From UBA6624 sp964343345 [NCBI: uncultured bacterium] (GTDB lineage: Bacteria; UBP7; UBA6624), in NCBI GenBank assembly GCA_964343345.1, contig CAYFJE010000056.1, positions 1 through 7,109 of the forward strand: a stretch of DNA of 7,109 nt, given 5' to 3'. This document shows positions 1 to 5,425 of this stretch, piece by piece. The stretch's first letter is position 1. Every line of letters starts with the position of its first letter. The translations under genes and the position numbers were made by a program. The notes under the pieces are model-generated. The model made no database searches, was not told the origin of the DNA, and worked only from the letters and a program-made list of their open reading frames with translations.

Positions 1-1
1 T

Positions 2-808
2 GAAGGAGCTCCGTCAATGTTCCCATTCTTATTTATAACGATAGCATGTGGAGCTGTTTCTGGTTTCCACTGCCTCGTTTCAAGTGGAACAACAGTTCGT
101 CAACTTGAAAAAAGAACTGATAGTCAAATGTTGGGTTATGGAGCGATGCTTCTTGAGGGAGCTTTTGCTGTTCTGGTTATATTGGCTTGTACTTCAGGAG
201 TTGGTCAAGATTTTTGGAATAAAAACTACACAGCATGGGATTCTATAGAAGGAGGTGCTCTTTCCTCTTTTATTGTCGGAGGCGGAAATATGATTTCGGG
301 AATAGGGCTAGATGTAACTTTCTCTCAAACATTTGTCGCCGTCGTGACGATAGCTTTTGCAATGACAACGCTTGACAGTGCAACAAGGCTTCTACGATAC
401 AACGTTGAAGAGATTGGAAAGTCATTCCATGTTAAAAAACTGGAAAACAAATATATTTCAGGATTTTTTGCTGTTGTTTCAATAGCATTTTTTGCATTCA
501 TGAAAATTGGAGGAAAACCTGCAGGATTAACCCTTTGGTCTCTTTTTGGAACAACCAATCAACTTCTTGGAGGTTTAGCCTTGCTTGTCATAACTGTCTG
601 GTTAGCTAAATCAAAAAAACCAACTTGGTTAACTTATTGGCCTATGATGTTTCTCTTCTCGATGACAATCTGGGCAATGATCATCAATCTAAAAAACTTC
701 TATACTGCAAAACAATGGGAACCTCTACTTGTAGGTTTTGGTATTTTTATTCTTGCAATACTTATCATCCAAGAATCCTTTCAGGTCTTAAAAAGACGAA
801 ATACCTGA
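2..808 (+). CDS. cstA: Carbon starvation protein CstA family transporter, C-terminal part (5' end outside window)
   Basis: This is the C-terminal 268 residues of a CstA-family inner-membrane transporter. The frame is open to the window edge: five residues (EGAPS) precede the first visible Met at position 17, so that Met is internal and the true start lies upstream. Diagnostic family stretches are FPFLFITIACGAVSGFH, followed by SSGTT, then TTLDSATRLLRY near the middle and LFGTTNQLLGGLALL further on. About six to seven hydrophobic segments are visible, ending in a short basic tail (LKRRNT). E. coli CstA is about 700 aa and acts in uptake of pyruvate (peptides were proposed earlier). Shorter homologues exist, and this one ends soon after the last membrane segment, so it may be a shorter-type CstA. 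Exact substrate here is inferred from the family only. It ends 26 bp from a convergent gene with no clear terminator between them. Confidence 0.93.
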   Translation, partial: EGAPSMFPFLFITIACGAVSGFHCLVSSGTTVRQLEKRTDSQMLGYGAMLLEGAFAVLVILACTSGVGQDFWNKNYTAWDSIEGGALSSFIVGGGNMISGIGLDVTFSQTFVAVVTIAFAMTTLDSATRLLRYNVEEIGKSFHVKKLENKYISGFFAVVSIAFFAFMKIGGKPAGLTLWSLFGTTNQLLGGLALLVITVWLAKSKKPTWLTYWPMMFLFSMTIWAMIINLKNFYTAKQWEPLLVGFGIFILAILIIQESFQVLKRRNT

Positions 809-834
809 TTTTGGCCGACTGATTATAAAATATT

Positions 835-1239
835 TCAAAACTCTCCCTTTTCTCTCATTGATTTTCTGATATTAGTAGCGCTAATCAAATGAATATCTTC
901 GCCAAGGTTATGTTCTGTAAAAGTATAACCAACTCCACGACCATAAGAAATGTCAACAATGTTTGGAACTTCCATTATTATGTAATCTTCTCCGTCTTTA
1001 AAATTATCCTTGCTTAAACCCTCGACAATACCTTTGCAAACTTCTTCAAAATTGAAGGGGTTATCATTTTGTCCTGGTATTCGTTCATTCGCCTCTTTGT
1101 CTCTTGGGACCCTGCGAACCATTATCAAAACCTGTCCTGTAATTGCATAACAACGTTTGAACAACTCTTGATGACCTTTATGCCATGGCTGCCATCTGCC
1201 AAGCATTTCTACTGTTGGTTTTTTCCAATCAAAACTCAT
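835..1239 (-). CDS. Small HxGH-type nucleotidyltransferase (adenylyltransferase-like)
   Basis: This 134-aa protein has the two hallmarks of the cytidylyltransferase-like HxGH superfamily. GRWQPWHKGH at residues 14-23 supplies the nucleotide-binding HxGH signature. ISATNIRK at residues 119-126 corresponds to the C-terminal ISxTxxR phosphate-binding motif. A central YGRGVGY (residues 99-105) is also typical of the small phage and marine-bacterial members that I recall being annotated as adenylyltransferases. Such enzymes transfer a nucleotidyl group from an NTP to a phosphorylated or sulfated acceptor; the acceptor cannot be read here. The length is that of a single compact catalytic domain. 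The start lies inside the end of the upstream kinase gene (11-bp overlap), and no clear Shine-Dalgarno precedes it, which suggests translational coupling. Alternatives are an NMN adenylyltransferase-like enzyme or a miniature ATP-sulfurylase-like enzyme; neither is demonstrated. Confidence 0.85.
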   Translation of the reverse strand: MSFDWKKPTVEMLGRWQPWHKGHQELFKRCYAITGQVLIMVRRVPRDKEANERIPGQNDNPFNFEEVCKGIVEGLSKDNFKDGEDYIIMEVPNIVDISYGRGVGYTFTEHNLGEDIHLISATNIRKSMREKGEF

Positions 1240-1648
1240 TTAAAATTTTCACTATTTTACTGATATGTTTTTCTGCATTTTTTTCTGTAATTAAATAATC
1301 AACCTTAGATGGTGGTTCAAATATTTTATTGGTATCTTGATACCTCCCTTTGCTGATTGTGTTTATCCAAATAACATAATCAGCATTGAAACAAGATCTC
1401 GTGCTTTTTGTTGGGCAAATAAAATCACATATAGATGTTCTGCCATTTTGTTTTTCAAACATGCTGTATGTTTTCATCCTTTTTGACTGCCTTTCCCTTC
1501 CTTCGTTAGAAAAATCCCAATCATTCGACATTTCTCTGATTTTATCGGCATTGAAATGAGCACAACCCAACTTTTCTTTAAGCCTTTCAGAAAAATAGGT
1601 TTTCCCAGAACCAGGCAAGCCCATCACTAAAATTCTTAAAGGATTCAT
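1229..1648 (-). CDS. Small P-loop kinase, adenylyl-sulfate kinase-like
   Basis: This 139-aa protein begins with a Walker A motif, GLPGSGKT (residues 10-17). Then come FNADKIRE (32-39), matching the DGDxxR region of APS kinases, NDWDFSNEGRERQ (42-54), and DFICPTKSTR (75-84), matching their FISPxxxxR region. NADYVIW (88-94) and GRYQDTNKIF (101-110) follow. This pattern is that of the short 'adenylylsulfate kinase' proteins of marine phages and bacteria, not of full-length CysC (about 200 aa). The expected role is ATP-dependent phosphorylation of a small, probably nucleotide-linked, substrate. Campylobacter Cj1415 shows that CysC-like kinases can act on substrates other than APS, so PAPS synthesis should not be assumed. 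It is the first gene of a two-gene unit with the adenylyltransferase. The start at 1648 is the only Met ahead of the P-loop at the expected distance. It has no Shine-Dalgarno and may be translated from a near-leaderless transcript. Confidence 0.85.
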   Translation of the reverse strand: MNPLRILVMGLPGSGKTYFSERLKEKLGCAHFNADKIREMSNDWDFSNEGRERQSKRMKTYSMFEKQNGRTSICDFICPTKSTRSCFNADYVIWINTISKGRYQDTNKIFEPPSKVDYLITEKNAEKHISKIVKILNEF

Positions 1649-1657
1649 TCAAGAATA

Positions 1658-1666
1658 ATTCTAGCA
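1658..1666 (-). promoter_or_regulatory. Possible extended -10 promoter of the kinase-adenylyltransferase pair
   Basis: On the minus strand the sequence reads TGCTAGAAT, an extended -10 element (TGn plus TAGAAT, five of six matches to TATAAT), ending 9 bp before the kinase ATG. Transcription starting about 7 bp downstream would give a leader of only two or three bases. The -35 region is weak (TTAAAT at a 17-bp spacing), as is common for extended -10 promoters. This is read by eye only. Confidence 0.35.
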
Positions 1667-1702
1667 TTTAAAAAAAACAGGATTTAAAAAAAGAAAATGT
1701 TA

Positions 1703-1726
1703 AAAAGGGAGGTTTCCCTCCCTTTT
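1703..1726 (-). terminator. Intrinsic terminator of the 181-aa protein gene
   Basis: A perfect 10-bp stem pairs AAAAGGGAGG with CCTCCCTTTT around a 4-base loop. Read on the minus strand the loop is GAAA, a stable GNRA-type tetraloop. The stem is followed by TTTTTAACATTTTC and then a further run of T. Allowing one bulged A, the pairing extends further into TTAA. It starts about 20 bp after the stop codon of the minus-strand gene at 1747, so it ends that transcript and insulates the kinase gene downstream. The plus-strand side lacks a good T tract, so it is probably one-directional. Confidence 0.85.
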
Positions 1727-1746
1727 AACGAAAAATGTTAGTAGAA

Positions 1747-2292
1747 CTACTCGTTAAGAGTCTCTACTTGATCGATAGTTGTACCCATCCAACTATCTAC
1801 AGCACTCTGCAAATCTTGAGCCATTGTGTTCATAGGTGCCGCTTCCCTCCAAGCAGCAAACAATCCTTCCAATGCACCGTTGACATCGTCTGGATTATCC
1901 ACAAGGTAAGAAATTGCATCAGAAAGAGCTGCAACAGCCATTCTCAGCAACGAGCCGATATTTGCTTGTGCTTCTGCAGGAAAAAGGTTTTCGGACATGT
2001 TTGCCGCCCAAGTAATCCTGTCCTTGCTCTGCTCAATTAATGAAGTAGATGCTGAAACACTTTGTTCAATAGCACCAACAACCTCTATCTGTGCATCCAT
2101 CATTTGGCTTAACTTATCTCCAACATCGCCAACGGCTGTTCGATATTCCACAAGGATACCATCAACCTGACCTGTCATTGCGTCTGCGCTCATGATGTAA
2201 TTTGCTGATGCATCAAGCACTTTCCACATTCCGATTGCCAAAACTATAAATAAGGCAGTCTGTGCTAAAGTTTTTAGTTTATCTAAAGACAT
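1747..2292 (-). CDS. Unrecognised acidic, membrane-anchored helical protein (181 aa)
   Basis: I do not recognise this protein. The start at 2292 is chosen because AGGAGGT lies 6 bp upstream. A further Met 12 codons upstream would place that site inside the coding region and is rejected. A short N-terminus with two Lys is followed by one hydrophobic segment at about residues 9-26 (ALFIVLAIGMW core). It is probably a signal anchor with the rest outside the cytoplasm; an ASA at 28-30 leaves cleavage possible. The remaining 150 residues look almost wholly helical, rich in Ala, Ser, Met and acidic residues (about 23 Asp/Glu against 6 Lys/Arg), with no Cys and no second membrane segment. The sequence is locally coiled-coil-like, loosely reminiscent of the helical parts of chemoreceptors, but there is no HAMP or signalling domain. 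GC content is about 46% over 1861-2040, above that of its AT-rich neighbours. Its own terminator and strong ribosome site point to a well-expressed single gene. Confidence 0.8.
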   Translation of the reverse strand: MSLDKLKTLAQTALFIVLAIGMWKVLDASANYIMSADAMTGQVDGILVEYRTAVGDVGDKLSQMMDAQIEVVGAIEQSVSASTSLIEQSKDRITWAANMSENLFPAEAQANIGSLLRMAVAALSDAISYLVDNPDDVNGALEGLFAAWREAAPMNTMAQDLQSAVDSWMGTTIDQVETLNE

Positions 2293-2298
2293 ATATAT

Positions 2299-2305
2299 AC
2301 CTCCT
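2299..2305 (-). promoter_or_regulatory. Strong Shine-Dalgarno fixing the start of the 181-aa protein
   Basis: The minus strand reads AGGAGGT six bases before the ATG at 2292. This is a near-consensus ribosome site and is stronger than those of most genes in the window. It decides the start codon against the upstream in-frame Met at 2328. Confidence 0.85.
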
Positions 2306-2346
2306 AAATACATAATCACCCACAACATCCAAGGATATGAGGGCGT

Positions 2347-2364
2347 GTTACCCTAAAGGGTAAC
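2347..2364. promoter_or_regulatory. Perfect 7-bp dyad (operator or 5'-UTR hairpin)
   Basis: GTTACCC and GGGTAAC form a perfect inverted repeat around TAAA, in the 147-bp divergent region between the 181-aa gene and the PhoD-like gene. It sits 54 bp upstream of the minus-strand ATG. It could be an operator, or a hairpin near the 5' end of the minus-strand mRNA: a TATAAG at 2371-2376 on that strand would place the transcription start near 2364. On the plus strand a TATACT (2373-2378) follows. No T tract follows on either strand, so it is unlikely to be a terminator. Confidence 0.5.
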
Positions 2365-2370
2365 TAAATT

Positions 2371-2376
2371 CTTATA
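2371..2376 (-). promoter_or_regulatory. Candidate -10 box for the 181-aa protein gene
   Basis: TATAAG on the minus strand matches the -10 consensus at five of six positions. It lies just upstream of the dyad, giving a predicted 5' UTR of about 72 bases. No convincing -35 box is seen at 16-18 bp (AAACTA at 17), so the call is tentative. An A/T-rich tract lies upstream. Confidence 0.3.
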
Positions 2377-2401
2377 CTTGAAAAAAATAGAAATAGTTTC
2401 C

Positions 2402-2432
2402 TTGAAATTGAAGTATTTTTTTAACTTAAAAT
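2402..2432 (+). promoter_or_regulatory. Candidate promoter of the PhoD-like gene, near-leaderless
   Basis: TTGAAA (2402-2407) and TAAAAT (2427-2432) resemble -35 and -10 boxes, but with a long 19-bp spacer. Transcription would begin at or next to the ATG at 2440, and no Shine-Dalgarno is present upstream of that ATG. An alternative -10, TATACT at 2373-2378, would give a leader of about 55 bases but lacks a good -35. Confidence 0.3.
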
Positions 2433-2439
2433 AAACAAC

Positions 2440-3870
2440 ATGTTTAAAAGTTATTTATTGCTCATTTTCTTGATTTCTTTTTCAACTTTTCCAAATATAA
2501 AAACAGAGGAAGTGGATAAAAAAATAATAACGAAAATTGCTTTCGGATCTTGTGCTAATCAAAATATGGAACAAGTAATCTGGTCAGCTGTTAATTCCTG
2601 GGACCCTGATATTTTCATGTTTCTTGGTGACAACATTTATGGAGATACGGAAGATATGAATCATCTTCAAAAGCAATATGAAAAACTGGGAGAAAAAACC
2701 GGATATCAGCAATTGAAGGAAAATTCGCTTGTTCTTGCAACATGGGATGATCACGATTACGGAATAAATGACGGAGGCCTTGAGTATCCAAAAAAAGAAG
2801 AATCTAAAACGGTAATGCTGAATTTCTTTGAAGAACCTAAAACATCGACAAGGTGGGATCATCCTGGAATTTATCATTCATATCTTTTTGGGGAAGAAGA
2901 TAAAAGGGTTCAGATCATCCTTCTTGATGTAAGAACCTTTCGAACTAAACTTTCTTCGGCAGAGAGAAATGAACGAATGTCTCGAAGACATATGGGTTCG
3001 TATATACCGACAGTAAAACAAACTGACACAATGCTTGGTGATGAACAATGGGAATGGCTTGAGGAACAACTAAAAATTCCTGCAGAAATCAGGATTTTCG
3101 GAATGAGTACCCAATTTCTAGTCGAATTCAATGGATGGGAAGCCTGGGCAAATATGCCTCTTGAAAGAGAAAAGATGATTCAGTTAATTAAAAAGACAAA
3201 AGCTGAGGGTGTTATCTTTTTGAGTGGAGACACACATTGGGCCGAATTGTCGATGGTTGAAGAAGAAGGGCTTTATCCCCTTTATGACCTAACATCGAGT
3301 GGATTGACGAATGTCTGGAGTGGTGTTGCACCAAACTGGAACAGAATCAAAAAACCATTCCTTGATAAAAATTTTGGAACTGTTGAAATTGACTGGAGTC
3401 AAGAAGACCCAAAAATAACACTCGGGGTCAAGGATGTAAATGGAGAAGATAAACTCAAACACTCCTTCAACCTCAGTGTTTTAAAAAATCCAAAAAATAC
3501 AATAGAAAGAAAAATTTTCAATTCTTCTATTTATAGAAACATTTTCACCGCAAAATTTGAGGGAGAATGGGACTCTTCTTATGGTTTGATGCATATCAAA
3601 AGAGTAAAGAGGAAAGGGGAAACTTACTATGAAGGGTTTTATAAAGATCCAGAAACTGGGCTAAAAGTTGGAACTTTCGTCGGTAAAACTAAAAGAAAAA
3701 ATGGAGAAATGATACTTGAAGCAGAATGGAAAAACGATTCTACAAATCCAAACTCAGGAGAAGTTCGCTTTTCTTTAAGCCGCGATGGAAAGTTTATGTT
3801 TGGCAAATGGAAATTCTTAGATGAAAAAGAATATCGCTATTCTTGGTCAGCAGAAAGAATCAGCCCTTAA
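2440..3870 (+). CDS. Secreted PhoD-like metallophosphatase with extra C-terminal domain
   Basis: This 476-aa protein opens with a Sec-type signal peptide (Lys at 3, hydrophobic core at about 5-17), so it should act in the periplasm or outside. The alkaline phosphatase D-like domain covers about residues 30-345. Its motifs are FGSC (Cys38), FLGDNIYGD (61-69, with Asp64 and Tyr67), TWDDHDYG (101-108), LLDVRTFR, and SGDTHWAE (262-269, with Asp264 and His266). Cys38, Asp64, Tyr67, Asp264 and His266 fit the metal-ligand pattern known for B. subtilis PhoD, so an active phosphomonoesterase or phosphodiesterase is expected. From about residue 370 a second domain rich in Gly, Trp and beta-strand-like repeats (GEW, YEGFYKD, DGKFMFGKW) is appended; its role is unknown, perhaps binding. 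It is transcribed alone, divergent from the 181-aa gene, and its stop codon overlaps that of the convergent glycosylase gene. Phosphate-starvation control is common in the family, but I see no clear Pho box. Confidence 0.92.
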   Translation: MFKSYLLLIFLISFSTFPNIKTEEVDKKIITKIAFGSCANQNMEQVIWSAVNSWDPDIFMFLGDNIYGDTEDMNHLQKQYEKLGEKTGYQQLKENSLVLATWDDHDYGINDGGLEYPKKEESKTVMLNFFEEPKTSTRWDHPGIYHSYLFGEEDKRVQIILLDVRTFRTKLSSAERNERMSRRHMGSYIPTVKQTDTMLGDEQWEWLEEQLKIPAEIRIFGMSTQFLVEFNGWEAWANMPLEREKMIQLIKKTKAEGVIFLSGDTHWAELSMVEEEGLYPLYDLTSSGLTNVWSGVAPNWNRIKKPFLDKNFGTVEIDWSQEDPKITLGVKDVNGEDKLKHSFNLSVLKNPKNTIERKIFNSSIYRNIFTAKFEGEWDSSYGLMHIKRVKRKGETYYEGFYKDPETGLKVGTFVGKTKRKNGEMILEAEWKNDSTNPNSGEVRFSLSRDGKFMFGKWKFLDEKEYRYSWSAERISP

Positions 3871-4577
3871 ATTAATCCATACGAAATCATCTGGGCTTTA
3901 ACAAAACCTGCCCAACCTTTATTGGCAAGCGGGCTTGCTGGAGAAGGGTGAAGGATTTTTCCAACCTTAACATCTTGTTTTTCAAATACTCTTTTAGCTT
4001 TTGATTCAGCATAATTTCCAATTCCGATAATCCATTCACAATCAAAAAAATCAACTATCTTAGACAAAAAATTATCACAAATATCTTCAAGCGCAATCCT
4101 TTCGACTATGTTTAATTTTTCTGGTGTGAAATTTTTACCACCAAGATCAAAAAATGCCAAAGGGCAATAATTGTGAACGAAACAATCAGAAAAAAAATTG
4201 TCAGGAGTTCCCCATTCCTCCTCAACCCAGGACCATAATCTCGACCCAGAAACTTCCTGTCTCTTACAGGAGAACCCTTCAACTGGTCGTTTTGGATGTT
4301 GATTTTTTGGTATGTTTATTGTTTGATTGATTTTTAAAAAATCTTTAACAGAGCCAACAGCTCCAAAAGGCACTCCGGTCTGAACCATTCCCCAAGGGCC
4401 TGGATTCATCCCCATAAATAATATCTTTTTTTTAGGTTGCCCATATTTTTTCAAATAAAACTCATGAGACTTAGCTGCATATTCGATTGGGTTATAGATC
4501 GTTAAATCCTTTTGGAAAATTAATTCATTTAAATCTTGTGAAAACTTCCGACTTTCTTCAACAAGGTTGGTGGTCAT
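3867..4577 (-). CDS. SMUG1-type uracil-DNA glycosylase
   Basis: This 236-aa protein matches single-strand-selective monofunctional uracil-DNA glycosylase (SMUG1) along its length. GMNPGPWGMVQTGVPFG (residues 56-72) contains Asn58, equivalent to human catalytic Asn85. KRPVEGF, EVSGSRLW and FVHNYCPLAFF follow in the order seen in human SMUG1. HPSPASPLANKGW (210-222) carries His210, equivalent to human His239. It should excise uracil and oxidised pyrimidines such as 5-hydroxymethyluracil from DNA in the cytoplasm. Both catalytic residues are present and no truncation is seen. It is the last gene of the five-gene operon: its ATG overlaps the upstream stop in an ATGA (4574-4577), which suggests translational coupling. 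Its stop overlaps the stop of the convergent PhoD-like gene in a shared TTAA. Confidence 0.95.
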   Translation of the reverse strand: MTTNLVEESRKFSQDLNELIFQKDLTIYNPIEYAAKSHEFYLKKYGQPKKKILFMGMNPGPWGMVQTGVPFGAVGSVKDFLKINQTINIPKNQHPKRPVEGFSCKRQEVSGSRLWSWVEEEWGTPDNFFSDCFVHNYCPLAFFDLGGKNFTPEKLNIVERIALEDICDNFLSKIVDFFDCEWIIGIGNYAESKAKRVFEKQDVKVGKILHPSPASPLANKGWAGFVKAQMISYGLI

Positions 4578-5422
4578 AAAAAAACAACATCCCCTTCAAC
4601 GGCGATGTCAAATCCGGACTTTTTAAGACGTTTGTGTTCTAGGCTTTCCTCGTCGAGCAAGGGGTTTGTGTGATTCATGTGTATAAATTTGACCTTTTTT
4701 CTCGTTTCTTGGCCGAGGAATTCAAATTCTTCAATCAGGTTTTTTACCAAAGGATGAGGAATTGATTTTAAATTTCTGTTTTGAATTTCTGAATCATCCC
4801 AAAAAGTTCCGTCCAGGTAAAGAACATCCACCTCTCTTAAAATTTTCAAAAAACGACTTTTCCAATCTTCGATATTGTCGCAATCCGGGAAATACCCAAT
4901 TGATTTCTCTCCAGATACTAGATAACCGAAAGTGTCCCCTTTAGCTCTATGCGGAACACTGATTGCTTTTATTCTTATATTTTTACTCAACTTCAAATCG
5001 GCTTTGTCTTCGATTGCCTTGAAAGATATGTTTTTCTTGAATTCAAATAATTTGAAATAATTCTGAATTATTTTAAGATTCTTCGAACTTGAAAAAATAT
5101 CAAATCCCCCATAGTTATAACCTTCTCTGCTCAACCAGCCAAAACCTCCTATATGACCCCAATGTGTATGTGTTACAAGAATTCCAGAAAGTGAACTTTT
5201 TGATGAATCCAAAACCTTATCGAGTTGATATGGCATATGCGGTGTTGCATCTATGAGAAAGCATTGCTGTTCCATTGGGTCAACAACACCTAAACAAGAA
5301 ATTTTTTCTTTTATTTTGGAATCTTTGAAATGTTTTTTTTGTTTTTTCTCACTTACACCAATGTGAGGGTATCCCCCATCCTGCATTATCCCTAAAACTA
5401 CAATAAAAGGATTGGTTTTCAA
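4574..5422 (-). CDS. PqqB-like MBL-fold metallohydrolase (TTG start)
   Basis: This 282-aa protein belongs to the metallo-beta-lactamase fold, in the PqqB-like group. LGIMQDGGYPH (residues 10-20) and CLGVVDP (43-49) are typical of free-standing PqqB-like proteins. The metal motif reads HTHWGH (85-90), with Gly89 in place of the usual Asp of HxHxDH. Later motifs are VPHRAKGDTFGYLV, FPDCD, LYLDGTFWDD and HMNHTNP (248-254). The start is TTG at 5422: the in-frame TAA of the preceding gene lies one codon upstream, and the first ATG (codon 13) falls inside the LGIMQDGG motif. No other pqq gene is visible, so PQQ biosynthesis is not supported; the substrate is unknown. It lies 3 bp after the MazG-like gene and overlaps the glycosylase gene by 4 bp. 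Confidence 0.88.
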   Translation of the reverse strand: MKTNPFIVVLGIMQDGGYPHIGVSEKKQKKHFKDSKIKEKISCLGVVDPMEQQCFLIDATPHMPYQLDKVLDSSKSSLSGILVTHTHWGHIGGFGWLSREGYNYGGFDIFSSSKNLKIIQNYFKLFEFKKNISFKAIEDKADLKLSKNIRIKAISVPHRAKGDTFGYLVSGEKSIGYFPDCDNIEDWKSRFLKILREVDVLYLDGTFWDDSEIQNRNLKSIPHPLVKNLIEEFEFLGQETRKKVKFIHMNHTNPLLDEESLEHKRLKKSGFDIAVEGDVVFL

Positions 5423-5425
5423 TGT

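Noticed and set aside
798-836. GAAATA and TATTTC arms spanning the CstA/adenylyltransferase junction as a terminator
   Set aside because: The stem is only six A/T-rich pairs with a 27-base loop, so it is unlikely to be stable.
835-1648. An integrated prophage around the kinase/adenylyltransferase pair
   Set aside because: No integrase, structural phage gene, tRNA or attachment-site repeat is visible in the window; resemblance to phage proteins alone is not enough.
1735-2040. Plus-strand 101-aa open frame opposite the 181-aa gene
   Set aside because: It is antisense to a gene with its own ribosome site and terminator, has a Cys/His/Ser-rich composition without motif, and has no Shine-Dalgarno.
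2293-2328. Twelve-codon N-terminal extension of the 181-aa protein from an upstream Met
   Set aside because: The strong Shine-Dalgarno at 2299-2305 lies inside this extension and is spaced correctly for the start at 2292.
2327-2336. Short palindrome ATCCAAGGAT in the leader of the 181-aa gene
   Set aside because: Four-base arms with a two-base gap are expected by chance and cannot form a hairpin without losing pairs.
2584-3131. Minus-strand open frames opposite the PhoD-like gene
   Set aside because: They overlap fully a gene with clear catalytic motifs and have low-complexity Phe/Ile/Ser translations.
4574-5422. Evidence for a PQQ biosynthesis operon
   Set aside because: Only a PqqB-like protein is present; the flanking genes are MazG-like and SMUG1, with no pqqA, C, D or E.
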